Source of the DNA: Microvirga sp052114605 | GTDB lineage: Bacteria > Pseudomonadota > Alphaproteobacteria > Rhizobiales > Beijerinckiaceae | Assembly: GCF_052114605.1 (NCBI RefSeq) | Contig: NZ_JBFRFB010000003.1 | Span: forward strand, 248,001 to 312,000 | Length of the DNA stretch: 64,000 nucleotides | Direction of reading: 5' to 3' | Shown: in pieces, positions 25,219 to 35,000 of the stretch | Layout of the letters: each line of letters opens with the position of its first letter | How positions within the stretch are numbered: the stretch's first letter is position 1 | Made by a program: the position numbers and the translations under genes | The notes under the pieces: generated by a model | Seen by the model: only the letters and a program-made list of their open reading frames with translations | The model's database searches: none | What the model was told of the DNA's origin: nothing

Positions 25219-25395
25219 GACGGGGTGGGGGGCGCGATAACGGTCAGATGCAAAAAATGCGCCCGGACACCTGGAGCCGCCCGTCTATTTCCCATCTTCA
25301 ACATCGGTATGCTTACAGGTATTGGCTCCTGCCCGTTACCGGCGTAATTCACCAGAATGCGCCGCGATTCCGCTGCCATCTGAGAAGGCTTCGTT

Positions 25396-26580
25396 TTGAT
25401 TTCCTCGACCAGGGCCATCGAGCTGCGGCTTTGCGTATTGCAGGCGGCGAGCTTCATGAGTCACGCCGTCTATCTGCCGTTCTTCCCCCTGTGGCTGCAG
25501 AGCAAGGGTCTTTCGCCGTCGCTGATCGGCCTCGTGGTGGCGATCCCGATCATCGTGCGCGTCATCGCCACGGCTCCTCTTCTGGATCTCGCCGATAGGT
25601 CCTTCGGCGCAAAGCGGCTCCTCCTGGTGAGCCATCTGGGCCAGATGCTGTGCTTTCCCATCTTCCTGCTCTTGGACAACCAGGTCGCGATCATCGCGCT
25701 CGTCGCCCTCGTGGCCTTCGCGCAGGCCGCCGTCATTCCGGGCAACGATCTCGTTTCCACCAATGCGATCCAGCGGCATGCCGGCTTGAATTACGGGCGC
25801 ATCCGCGGCAGCGGATCCATCGCCTTCTTCATCACCAATATCGCAACGGGCTATCTCGTGGGCGGCTTCGGACCGAATGTGGTCATCGTCATGCTCACGT
25901 TCATTCCGCTGCTTGCCGTAGCCGCGACCTTGAATGCAGTGTCCGATGAAGTGCCGGAGCAGGCTGCCGTCCCGACCGATCAGGCTGAGCCGGTATCGTC
26001 CAGGCTTCCCAAGGTCTTGTGGGTGCTGATGATCGCGGGCGCGCTCACGCAAGGGACCCACGGGGCGCTCAATGCCTTCGCCAGCATCTATTGGCGTTCG
26101 CTCGGTTTCACCGATGCGGCGATCGGCTATTTCTGGGCCGTGGGCGTCATGGCCGAGATCGTCGTATTCCTGTTCCTCGGCCACACGGTGGGGCGCAGCT
26201 CTGGCGTGGGGCTCATCCTCATCGGCTCCGCCGCCGCCGTGATCCGCTTCACGGTCATGTCGCTCAGTCCGGGGCTCGAACTGACGCTCGTGCTTCAGAT
26301 GATGCACTGCCTGTCCTTCGCCGCGACGCATATCGGTATGATGGCGGCTTTGGCCGCGCATTCTCCGAAATCCGTCCGGGGACGGGCGCAAGGCATCTTC
26401 GGCTCCCTGACGGCTCTCGCGACGGCTTCGTCCACCATCGCGAGCGGGGTCATCTACAGCGAGGCCGGCGGGCTCGTCTTCGCCGCCATGGCGCCTTTGG
26501 GAGCCATGGGCTTCATCCTGACCCTCGTCGTGATCCGCATGCTGCGATCTCAGCCCCAAAGAGCCGGTTCTGGTGGATAG
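25396..26580 (+). CDS. MFS transporter, LacY/HcaT-like (MFS_1_like)
   Basis: Inner-membrane transporter (394 aa) with twelve hydrophobic segments. The N-terminus reads LRLCVLQAASFMSHAVYLPFFPLWL, and the signature RIRGSGSIAFF lies in the fourth-fifth helix region, as in the phenylpropionate permease HcaT group. The translated frame begins at TTG 25396, which has GAGAAGG 6 bases upstream; no ATG lies nearer than residue 21. Its 3' end overlaps the convergent epimerase gene by 31 bases. Confidence 0.87.
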   Translation: MISSTRAIELRLCVLQAASFMSHAVYLPFFPLWLQSKGLSPSLIGLVVAIPIIVRVIATAPLLDLADRSFGAKRLLLVSHLGQMLCFPIFLLLDNQVAIIALVALVAFAQAAVIPGNDLVSTNAIQRHAGLNYGRIRGSGSIAFFITNIATGYLVGGFGPNVVIVMLTFIPLLAVAATLNAVSDEVPEQAAVPTDQAEPVSSRLPKVLWVLMIAGALTQGTHGALNAFASIYWRSLGFTDAAIGYFWAVGVMAEIVVFLFLGHTVGRSSGVGLILIGSAAAVIRFTVMSLSPGLELTLVLQMMHCLSFAATHIGMMAALAAHSPKSVRGRAQGIFGSLTALATASSTIASGVIYSEAGGLVFAAMAPLGAMGFILTLVVIRMLRSQPQRAGSGG

Positions 26581-27533
26581 ACGAGGCTGCCCTCGTATGT
26601 GAGGCCGGGCTCCCGGTCCCGCGCCAGAAGGAGCGGGCCGTCGAGATCGACGAAGCGGCAGCGGGGCGCAAGCACCATGGCGGGGCCCATGGCAAGCGAC
26701 GTGCCGACCATGCAGCCGATCATCAGCGAGAAGCCCAGAGCCTCCGCTGCATCGGCCAACTCCAGGGCTTCCGTAAGGCCGCCCGTCTTGTCGAGCTTGA
26801 TGTTGACCACGTCATAGAGCCCGACGAGCCGCTGGAGGCTCGGGCGGTCATGGACGCTCTCATCGGCCATGATGGGCACCGGACGCTCGATCCGGCTTAA
26901 ATAACCGTCCGCTTTCGCAGGCAAGGGCTGTTCCACCAGCGCATAATCCGCCTCCGCGCAGGCGGCGAGATGCGCCTCGATGTTCTCTTCCGTCCAGCCT
27001 TCGTTGGCATCGGCGATCAAGGTCGCGTCCGGTACCGCCTTCCGCACCGCGCGGATGCGTTCGAGGTCGCCTTCCGGACCGCCGAACTTCACCTTGAGGA
27101 TCGGCCGGACAGCGGCCTTCGCGGCAGCCTCCGCCATAGCCTCGGGCGTATCGAGGCTGATTGTGTAGGCGGTGGTCACCGGCAGCCAGCGGGTCAGGCC
27201 GGCGGTCACATGGGCGCGGATGCCGGAGCGCTTGGCGTCGAGATCCCACAGGGCGCAGTCCACGGCATTGCGGGCGGCGCCGGGAGGCATCAGGCTTTGC
27301 AGAGCCTCCCGCGTCAGTCCGGCCTCGATCTGTGGCCTGATCGCTTCGATGGCCGCTGCCACGCCCTCGACGGTCTCGCCATAGCGGGGATAGGGCACAC
27401 ATTCCCCGTGACCAAGGGCCGCTCCTTCGGTGATGGTGGCTGTCACCACGACCGCTTCCGTGCGCGACCCGCGGGCAATGGTGAACTTTCCTGCGATGGG
27501 AAAACGGTCGATGGAGACGGTCAGGGTGCACAT
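26550..27533 (-). CDS. Dipeptide epimerase (enolase superfamily)
   Basis: Cytoplasmic enzyme (327 aa) of the muconate-lactonising/L-Ala-D/L-Glu epimerase branch. It has the ER-type capping domain (residues 1-110), KVKFGG with the base Lys, IADANEGW, EQPLPA, MADESVHD and KLDKTGGL, i.e. the three acidic metal ligands and the second Lys. The natural substrate is likely a dipeptide such as Ala-Glu from murein turnover, which is family knowledge. ATG 27533 is preferred; an upstream start at 27593 lacks support. It overlaps the MFS gene at its 3' end. Confidence 0.9.
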   Translation of the reverse strand: MCTLTVSIDRFPIAGKFTIARGSRTEAVVVTATITEGAALGHGECVPYPRYGETVEGVAAAIEAIRPQIEAGLTREALQSLMPPGAARNAVDCALWDLDAKRSGIRAHVTAGLTRWLPVTTAYTISLDTPEAMAEAAAKAAVRPILKVKFGGPEGDLERIRAVRKAVPDATLIADANEGWTEENIEAHLAACAEADYALVEQPLPAKADGYLSRIERPVPIMADESVHDRPSLQRLVGLYDVVNIKLDKTGGLTEALELADAAEALGFSLMIGCMVGTSLAMGPAMVLAPRCRFVDLDGPLLLARDREPGLTYEGSLVYPPEPALWG

Positions 27534-27613
27534 TCTGGAGGTTTCTCTTTGAACTTCATCTCGACTTGTGGCGTAACGACACGCTATCACCAAGCGGAAT
27601 CAACGCCGGAAGG

Positions 27614-28765
27614 ATGATCGTGGCGCAGAGCACCATGGCTCAAGAGCCGCAAATGACAATCGAGCGGGCCGGTAGCAAGGTCACCGCCGTGCTGACGGGC
27701 TTGTGGACGGCGGAGCATGCCGGCCGGGTCGAAGCTCTGGTCGGCGAGATTGCGGCCCAAGCCGACAGCAGCAACGTGCTCATCGATCTGGGCGGGGTGA
27801 AGCGTCTCGATACGCTCGGCGCCTGGGTTCTCGACCGCACCCGGCATGAACTGGGGGAAAGCGGGCTTTCGGCCGATTTCGTCAATGCCTCGCCGGAGCA
27901 GAACATCCTTCTGAATGAGGTGGCCTATCGCGGCTTCCAGAACGTTTCCAAGCCCAGGCAGTCCCGGTTCGTGGATTTCCTCGTCGATGTGGGCAAAACC
28001 GTTTCCGAGGCGGGCCAGGATCTCGTGCGCGGTGTGGCCTTCCTCGGGGAGCTGGTCGCGGCCTTCATTCGGGTTATCCTCCACCCCCGCCGCTTCCGGG
28101 GCACGGCGGTCATCAACCAGCTCGAGCAGATCGCCTATCGCGGCGTTCCGATCATCGTGCTCATCTCGTTCCTGGTCGGCGCCATCGTCGCCCAGCAGGG
28201 CATTTTCCAGCTGATCAAGTTCGGCGCCACGCCCTTCGTGGTCGATCTCATCGGCATCCTGGTGATGCGCGAACTGGGCGTCCTGCTGACCTCCATCATG
28301 GTGGCTGGCCGCTCCGGCTCGGCCTTCACCGCCGAAATCGGCTCCATGAAGATGCGCGAAGAGATCGACGCGTTGCGGGTCATGGGCCTCGACCCCATCG
28401 AGGTGCTGATCCTGCCGCGTATCCTCGCCCTGCTGATCGGCCTGCCGCTCCTGACCTTCATCGCCTCCATCGCGGCCCTGCTCGGCGGTGGTGTCACGGC
28501 CTGGATCTACGGCGACATCAGTCCCGACGTATTCTTGACCCGTCTGCGGGCCTCCATTGGCTTCAACACCTTCATGGTCGGCCTCATCAAGGCGCCTTTC
28601 ATGGCCATGGTCATCGGCATCATCGCCACCCTGGAGGGGCTGGCGGTGCAAGGTTCCGCCGAGTCGCTCGGCCGTCACGTGACCTCCTCGGTGGTGAAGG
28701 CCATCTTCATGGTCATCGTGCTCGACGGCCTCTTCGCCATGTTCTTTGCGGCCATCAGGTACTGA
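27614..28765 (+). CDS. mlaE: Mla-type lipid ABC transporter permease MlaE with N-terminal STAS (MlaB-like) domain
   Basis: Inner-membrane permease (383 aa) of an MCE phospholipid-transport system. Residues 1-105 form a STAS domain (NVLIDLGGVKRLDTLGAWVL) corresponding to the separate MlaB protein of enterobacteria. The rest is MlaE, with ELGVLLTSIMVAGRSGSAFTAEIGSMKMREEIDAL, the domain signature, and five to six helices. GGAAGG lies directly before ATG 27614, and GTG 27620 is a credible alternative. It starts an operon with mlaF, mlaD and a lipoprotein gene. Confidence 0.92.
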   Translation: MIVAQSTMAQEPQMTIERAGSKVTAVLTGLWTAEHAGRVEALVGEIAAQADSSNVLIDLGGVKRLDTLGAWVLDRTRHELGESGLSADFVNASPEQNILLNEVAYRGFQNVSKPRQSRFVDFLVDVGKTVSEAGQDLVRGVAFLGELVAAFIRVILHPRRFRGTAVINQLEQIAYRGVPIIVLISFLVGAIVAQQGIFQLIKFGATPFVVDLIGILVMRELGVLLTSIMVAGRSGSAFTAEIGSMKMREEIDALRVMGLDPIEVLILPRILALLIGLPLLTFIASIAALLGGGVTAWIYGDISPDVFLTRLRASIGFNTFMVGLIKAPFMAMVIGIIATLEGLAVQGSAESLGRHVTSSVVKAIFMVIVLDGLFAMFFAAIRY

Positions 28766-28769
28766 CGCG

Positions 28770-29570
28770 ATGCTCGAGAGACGCCATCCCGACCCCACAA
28801 AAGACCGTGAAGTGATCATCAGCGTGCGCGGCGTCGAGGTCGGCTTCGGGGAAAAGACCATCCTCAAAGACCTCGATCTCGATGTCTATCGCGGCGAGAT
28901 CCTCGGCTTCGTCGGTGCTTCGGGGCAGGGCAAGTCGGTGCTGACCCGGGCCATTCTTGGCCTCGTGCCCAAGCGGGCGGGCACCATCGAGGTCCTGGGC
29001 CAGAACCTGGACGAGCTATCGCCCAACGAGCGCCGCCTCATGGAGAGGCACTGGGGCGTCCTGTTCCAGCAAGGCGCGCTGTTCTCGGCGCTGACCGTGA
29101 AGCAGAACGTACAGGTGCCCATGCGTGAGCACCTCGACCTGTCGGAACGGTTGCTCGATGAGCTCGCCATGCTCAAGATCGAGATGGTGGGCCTGAAGCC
29201 GGACGCGGCGGACAAACTCCCCTCTGAGCTTTCCGGCGGTATGATCAAGCGCGCGGCCCTGGCCCGCGCCCTGGCGCTCGACCCGGATATCGTCTTCCTC
29301 GACGAGCCGACCTCGGGCCTCGACCCCATCGGCGCAGGCGAGTTCGACGAGCTTATTGCGACGTTACAGCGGACTTTGGGCCTCACCGTATTCATGGTAA
29401 CCCATGATTTGGACAGCCTTTACACGGTCTGCGACCGGATCGCGGCACTGGGTGACGGCAAGATTTTGGCGGAAGGGCCCATTGAGGTGCTGCTGGCTTC
29501 AGAGCACCCATGGCTCCGCTCCTATTTTCACGGAAAACGGGCACGCGCGGCCATGGCCGGCGGCGCGTAG
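28770..29570 (+). CDS. mlaF: Mla-type ABC transporter ATP-binding protein MlaF
   Basis: Cytoplasmic ATPase of the lipid transporter (266 aa). Walker A GASGQGKS (residues 49-56; the Gln in place of Gly-Cys is normal here), signature LSGGMIKR, Walker B IVFLDEPTSGLDP. The MIKRAALARALAL helix is the hallmark of MlaF proteins. It starts 5 bases after mlaE and is followed by mlaD after 9 bases. Confidence 0.93.
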   Translation: MLERRHPDPTKDREVIISVRGVEVGFGEKTILKDLDLDVYRGEILGFVGASGQGKSVLTRAILGLVPKRAGTIEVLGQNLDELSPNERRLMERHWGVLFQQGALFSALTVKQNVQVPMREHLDLSERLLDELAMLKIEMVGLKPDAADKLPSELSGGMIKRAALARALALDPDIVFLDEPTSGLDPIGAGEFDELIATLQRTLGLTVFMVTHDLDSLYTVCDRIAALGDGKILAEGPIEVLLASEHPWLRSYFHGKRARAAMAGGA

Positions 29571-29579
29571 GGTTGAGTG

Positions 29580-30917
29580 ATGGAAACGCGTGCGAATTAC
29601 GCTCTGATCGGGCTTTTCACCTTGGCAGTGATCGCGGCAGCCTTCGGGTTCGTCTACTGGTTCTCCGGTGGCGATCGGGGACAGACGCGCCAGAGCATCC
29701 GTGTGGTCTTCTCAGGCTCGGTCGCGGGCCTGTCGCAGGGGTCGAGCGTGTCTTTCAACGGCCTTCGGGTCGGCGAGGTGACCCAGATCAGCCTGTTGCC
29801 CGAGGATCCGCGCCGCGTGGTGGCCGTCGTTCAGGTCGATGCCAATACCCCGATCCGCTCCGATACCCGCGCTCGCCTGGAATACCAGGGTCTGACGGGC
29901 GTCGCGAATATCGGCCTTTCCGGCGGCGAGCCCGGCGCGCCTCCGCTGGCGGCAGGCCCCGGCCAGCCCATGCCGACGATCTTCGCCGACCGTTCCGACT
30001 TCCAGGATCTCATCGAGACCGCCCGCAACATCGCCCGCCGGGCCGATGACGTGCTGGAGCGGGTGGGCCGGGTCGTGACGGACAACGAGGGTTCCATCAA
30101 TCGGACCATTCAGAACGTGGAGCGGTTCTCGCAGGCGCTCGGCGAGAATGCCGAGGGCATCGACCGCTTCCTGGCCCAGATCGGGCAGGCCGCCGAGAAG
30201 GTGGGGCCGCTGGCTGAAAAGCTCGAAACGCTGGCAACCAATGTCGATCAGGTGGTCCGTGCGGTCGAGCCGCAGCGGGTGACCCGCATCGTCGAGAACG
30301 TGGACAATTTCGCGCAGGCTTTGGGCGAGAACCGGCAGGCGATCAGCGACGCCCTGAAGGATGCGGCAAGCCTTATCGACAGCCTCAACACGACGGCGCC
30401 GAAGCTCGATACGGCCATCACCGAGATTGCAAACCTCACGAAGGCGGTCGATCCGAACAAGGTGAGAAGCACGGTCGACAATGTGCAGAACTTCACCGAT
30501 ACGCTTAACCGTCGCAGCCCGGATATCGACAAGGCGATCCAGGAAGCCCGCTCGATTACCGAAAAGCTGAACAAATCCGCCGACAAGATCGACAATGTGC
30601 TTGCCGGTGCCGAGAAGTTCCTCGGCTCTGCCTCCGGCGAGTCAGGCAAGGGAGCCTTCGACGAGATCCGCGCCGCCGCAATCTCCGTCCGCGAGCTGGC
30701 CGACGACTTGAATCAGCGGACCAGCGGTATCGAGGGCGTGCTCTCAGGGGTTGGCCGCTTCACGGAATCGGGTCTGCGGGAATACGAGGCGCTCGCAGTG
30801 GAAGGCCGCAAGACCCTGGGCGATATCAGCCGCGCGGTCCGCAGCATCGAACGTAATCCACAGCAGTTTATTTTCGGTGGCCAACCTAATCTCCCACAAT
30901 ACAATGGACGCCGTTAA
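29580..30917 (+). CDS. mlaD: MCE family lipid-binding protein MlaD
   Basis: Periplasmic protein (445 aa) anchored by a single N-terminal helix (ANYALIGLFTLAVIAAAFGFVYWF). The MCE domain spans residues 38-120 (SVAGLSQGSSVSFNGLRVGEVTQISLLPEDPRRVVAVVQVD). A long C-terminal helical region of about 300 residues rich in Asn, Asp, Gln and Val follows, which is longer than in E. coli MlaD (183 aa) and resembles the helical tunnel extensions of larger MCE proteins. The ATG at 29580 is chosen (AGGG upstream); GTG 29577 is next to it. Confidence 0.92.
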   Translation: METRANYALIGLFTLAVIAAAFGFVYWFSGGDRGQTRQSIRVVFSGSVAGLSQGSSVSFNGLRVGEVTQISLLPEDPRRVVAVVQVDANTPIRSDTRARLEYQGLTGVANIGLSGGEPGAPPLAAGPGQPMPTIFADRSDFQDLIETARNIARRADDVLERVGRVVTDNEGSINRTIQNVERFSQALGENAEGIDRFLAQIGQAAEKVGPLAEKLETLATNVDQVVRAVEPQRVTRIVENVDNFAQALGENRQAISDALKDAASLIDSLNTTAPKLDTAITEIANLTKAVDPNKVRSTVDNVQNFTDTLNRRSPDIDKAIQEARSITEKLNKSADKIDNVLAGAEKFLGSASGESGKGAFDEIRAAAISVRELADDLNQRTSGIEGVLSGVGRFTESGLREYEALAVEGRKTLGDISRAVRSIERNPQQFIFGGQPNLPQYNGRR

Positions 30918-30926
30918 GTAAGCCTC

Positions 30927-31610
30927 ATGCGTGGGTCATCAGTGTCTCCTCCCTCGACCGATCAATTCCGGCCTTTCCGGCGCCTGGCGCCGGTGATGTT
31001 CCTTACCGTGCTCGCGGCGGCATGCTCTTCGGGGCCGGCTCCGACGACCTATGATCTCTCCGCGCCAACCTCGCGGATCAGGGGCGCCTCCGGCGTTCAG
31101 GTCCTGGTGAACGAGCCTGCGGCGATCCAGACGCTCGCCACCCAGCAGATCCTGGTGAAGGACGCGAGCGGCTCCATCTCCTTCCTCGGGGAAGGGCAGT
31201 GGGCCGACAACCTGCCCCGGCTCATCCAGACGCGGCTCATCAACACCTTCGAGAATTCCTCTCAGATCCGAGGCGTCTCCCGGCCGAGCAGCGGCGCGGT
31301 GGGCGATGTCCAGCTGATCTCCGAACTCCGCAGCTTCGAGATCACGACGCCTTCCAACGAGGCGGTAGTCGAGATGTCGGTGAAGATCGTCAGCGATCAG
31401 ACCGGCCGCATCGCGAGAGGCCGCATCTTCCAGGCGCGCGTCCCTGCGGCTGCGATAGACGCCGTCAACGCGGCCCGCGCGCTCGACGAGGCCCTGTCCG
31501 TCGTGATGCTCGACGTGGTCCGCTGGGTCAGCGGCGGCCCCTTGCCCCGCCGCGAGGAGCCGGGCGACGTAAGCAGCCAGGCGCCTTCGAAGGAACAGGC
31601 TCCGACCTGA
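30927..31610 (+). CDS. ABC-type transport auxiliary lipoprotein (PqiC/DUF330-like)
   Basis: Outer-membrane lipoprotein candidate (227 aa) with a lipobox LAAAC; the lipidated Cys is near residue 33 and the region before it is a typical signal. It is an ABC_trans_aux (PqiC-like) protein (YDLSAPTSRI, VLVNEPAAIQTLATQQIL, the NTFENSSQIRGVSRP segment). It is the last gene of the mla operon and is expected to link the inner-membrane complex to the outer membrane. Confidence 0.87.
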   Translation: MRGSSVSPPSTDQFRPFRRLAPVMFLTVLAAACSSGPAPTTYDLSAPTSRIRGASGVQVLVNEPAAIQTLATQQILVKDASGSISFLGEGQWADNLPRLIQTRLINTFENSSQIRGVSRPSSGAVGDVQLISELRSFEITTPSNEAVVEMSVKIVSDQTGRIARGRIFQARVPAAAIDAVNAARALDEALSVVMLDVVRWVSGGPLPRREEPGDVSSQAPSKEQAPT

Positions 31611-31692
31611 GGGTTCGGATCTCTAGTTGACATGATGCTTAAGGCTCCGAAGGTTTTCGGGGCCTTTCGTTTTTCGGGGTTCAACTGCATCA

Positions 31693-31935
31693 CGCCATGG
31701 CCGGGCCTGTCCCAGCCATCCCGGACGGCGAAACCGGTCCGGGATCGTGTGCAGATTGAGCGCACTCCATTGTCATTCCGGGGCGCCGCAGGCGAGCCCG
31801 GAACCCATAACCACGACGTTTCTGAAGAAAGCGCGACGCTCGCCGCTCTTCCCTGCAATGTTGTGGTTATGGGTTTCCACGCCTACGGCGCAGCCCTTCG
31901 GGTCGGTCTCTCGCTATCGCTCGCCCCGGAATGAC
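31693..31935. repeat. Compound intergenic palindromic element (families C, B and A)
   Basis: Fills most of the 402-base gap between the mla lipoprotein gene and the GPR-like gene. From left to right it holds a family C arm (31693-31716, GGCCGGGC ... CAGCCATCC), a family B hairpin (31718-31746, CATCCCGGAC ... GTCCGGGAT) and a family A palindrome (31771-31935, TGTCATTCCGGGG ... CCCCGGAATGAC). The A copy has an extra segment inside its right half. Nothing in the gap looks like a gene. Confidence 0.75.
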
Positions 31936-31960
31936 GGGGAGGCGGCCTGTCAAACAACAA

Positions 31961-31987
31961 AAAACGCGGCCCTGAAGGCCGCGTTTT
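31961..31987. terminator. Bidirectional rho-independent terminator
   Basis: An 11-bp stem AAAACGCGGCC (31961-31971) with GGCCGCGTTTT (31977-31987), loop CTGAA. It has an A run on one side and a T run on the other, so it works on both strands. It separates the convergent mla operon and the GPR-like gene. Confidence 0.85.
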
Positions 31988-32012
31988 TCATGAATTCTGC
32001 TGAAACCCGCTC

Positions 32013-35000
32013 TTAGTCGAACCGGCCGCTTGCGTGGGCGAGCATGGTGTAAACCTTGCCGGTTTCCGACGTGAGGTAGGTCTTGGTCAATGTCGAGTCG
32101 CGGTCGTCGCGGGAGACTTCGGCGAGGAGGCGCTCGAACTCGTCGACGTAACGGTCGACGGTCTGACGGAACTCGTCATCACGGCGGTACTTGCGACGGA
32201 TCTCCTCGAAGGTCTGCTGGCCCTGGGCCGTGTAGAGCTTGCGGCTGAACACGTTGCTCTCGCCGCGGCGATAGCGGTCCCACAGCTCGACGGCTGCGTC
32301 GTGGTCGATCATCCGCGCGATGTCCACCGAGATCGAGTCGAGGGACTCGAGGCCGTTGGTGCGGGCGCGGGCCGGGCCGCGAACGGGCTCTTCATCCTCG
32401 TCGCGCGAGGCGCGGTTCAGAAGGTCCGAGAGCCAACCGCTGCGAGCGCCGCCCGCGTCACGGGGCGCGTTGGCTTCCTGGCGCAGGGCCGGACGCTCGG
32501 CAGGAGCAGTCTGCTGGCGCACCGGAGCCGGAGCAACGGGAGCCGTGGCCGGACGTAACTCGGGCTGACGGGCTACCGTCGGCGCGGGGGCGGGCGCAGC
32601 GGCCTGGACCGGGGCAGGGGAGGCGATGCGCTGCTCGACGGCAGCCGCGACGGCGGCCATGGTGGCGGCGACTGGCGCCTCGTTCACGGCAGCGCGGCGA
32701 GGTTGAACGGCGGGAGCCGCATCGACCACACGGTTCGAGCGCGAGACCAGAGACGAGAGCTCGTTGAGAGCCTTGATCTGGTCGGCGACGACGCGGCGCA
32801 TGTTGGCTGTGGTCTCCTGGGTTTCCTGCGGCAGCTCGACGACACCGCGGCGGAGCTCGGCGCGGGTGGCCTCCAACTCGCGCTGGATCTGGCCGGTCAT
32901 GCCGCGCAAATCGCCCATGGTTTCGCGGAACTTTGAGGTGGCGTTGCCCAGTGCTTCCGCCATCTCGGCGGCGGCCTGCTCGTAGGTGCCGCGAAGGGCG
33001 GCAGCCGTACGCTCGCTTTCGATGCCCGTGGTGGCACGGATGCGCTCGAACTGTTCGCCGATGGCTGAGGTGGTCGTCTCGGCGGCGCCTGCAAGGACGG
33101 AACCGATCTGACGGGCCTTGGTCTCGGCGCTCTGGAGCGAGCCCTCCACGAGGGTGGTGAAGGCGCGGGTGACGGATTCGAGATCCTGCGAGCGTTCCTC
33201 GATGCGACCGAGAAGCTCGTCCAGGGCGCTCTGGCGGCTGGACAGGGCCTCGGTCATGCGGCTTTCCACGCGCTCCAGGGCAGAGGCTGCCTGGGTGAGC
33301 GTGTTCATCTGCTCATAGGTGGTCTCGGTGAGAGCGCGACCACGCTCTTCGAGGTTCTGAGCAAGGTCCATGGCCTGCTGGATCGCGCCGGAAGAGACGC
33401 TGCGCAGGGCATCGACCTGATCGGCAACCTGATCCGAGGCGCGGCTGGTCTGGGAGGCGATTTCCGAGAGCAGGGCCTCGATGTGCTGCACGCGTCCGCC
33501 CAGGCCGTCCTCGACGGCGCTGAGGTTGTTGCCGGCGGAAGAGGCGACCTGCTGGAGCAGGCGGCCGGCATCCTGCAGGCGGCCGAGCACGTCGGAGAGT
33601 TCTCCGCGCAGCCGCTCATTGGTGCCGAGCAGGGTTTCGACCGTGCGCTCCGTGCCGGAGTCGATGGCAACGCGCATGGCCTCGGTGGACTGCATGTAGG
33701 ACGAGGTCAGCTCCATGGTGCGCTCCTGGAGCGACGACAGCATGCTGCCGCTGCGATCCTCAAGGGCGCGAAGCGTGGTCTCGGTGATGCTGGCGACCTC
33801 GCGGCCGATCTCTTCACCGCGGCCGTTGAGGGCGTCGATGAGGGAGTTGCCCTGCGTGTCGAAGATCGAGCGGATCTCGCCGATGCGGCTGTTGAGCGAG
33901 GAGACGACCGTCTGGCCGCGCTCGTCGATGGCTTCCGCCACGCCGCCGAGGCGGTTGACGACGCGCTCTTCGAACTGGCCCACACGCTGGTCGAGAGTCG
34001 CGGCAAGCTCCTCGGTGCGCGAGCTGAGCGTCGCGGCAATCTCTTCCGCGCGGCCGCCCAAGGTCTGGTTGATTTCAAGCGTGCGGGCGCCAAGAGTCTC
34101 GCTGATCTCTTCTGCGCGAGCGCCGAGGGTCTGGTTGAGCTCGAAGGCGCGGGAGCCCAGCGTCTCGGCGATTTCGTCGGCGCGCTCGCCCAGAACCTGA
34201 TGCAGGTTCGCGATACGGCTTTCCAGGGTTTCCGAGATCTCGCCGGCACGGGCGCCGAGAACCTGGTTGAGGGCAGTGGCGCGCGTCTCCAGGGTCTCGC
34301 CGATCTGCTCGGCCTTGGAAGAGAGCGTGTCCGCGATGCCGTTGGTCTTGGCGGTGATCGCCTGGGTGATTTCGTCCACGCGGGACTGAAGAGCGTTCGC
34401 GACTTCGCGTCCGCCTTCCGCCATCACGCGGGCCATTTCACCGGTGCGCACGACGAGAGTTTCGTTCAGTGCGGTGGAGCGGGCGTTGAGAGCGTTGTCC
34501 ACACGCTCGACGATGGTATCGAAGTTTACCGTGATTTCGGTGGTGCGGCGCGAAGCATGCTCTTCGAGCGCGGTGAGCTGCGTCTCGATGGCGGTGGTCG
34601 CCTCGCGGGCACGATCCGCAAAGGACTCGGCCATGGTGCGGCCCTGCACGGTGATCAGGCGGTCCATTTCCTCGAAGCGGCCGCCGATCGTCTCGGTGAG
34701 GCTGCCCACATCGGTGGAAATGCGCTCGGCCAGCTCGCCGCCACGGCTCATGACGCTCTCGAATGCTTCGAGGCGCGAACCGAGAGTTTCTTCCATTTCG
34801 CGGGCGCGGGTGTCGACGGTGGTCGAGAGCGTGTCCGCCGTGCGGTTGAGCACTTCGTTGACGCGTGCTCCTTGCGTGGCGATGGCGAGAACGACGCCCT
34901 TGCCCGTATCGGCGAGACGCACCTGCGCTTCGTCCACATGGCGGGTGAGGTTCTCGGAGAACTCTTGGCCGCGGGCCTCGAAGGAGTTCTGGAACTCCTC

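Noticed and set aside
25396..26580. Frame with TTG start considered a pseudogene
   Set aside because: All twelve helices are intact, GAGAAGG precedes the TTG at the right distance, and the length is normal for the family.
27587..28867. A 426-codon frame antisense to mlaE
   Set aside because: The translation is His/Asp/Glu-rich without family features, and mlaE on the other strand is unambiguous.
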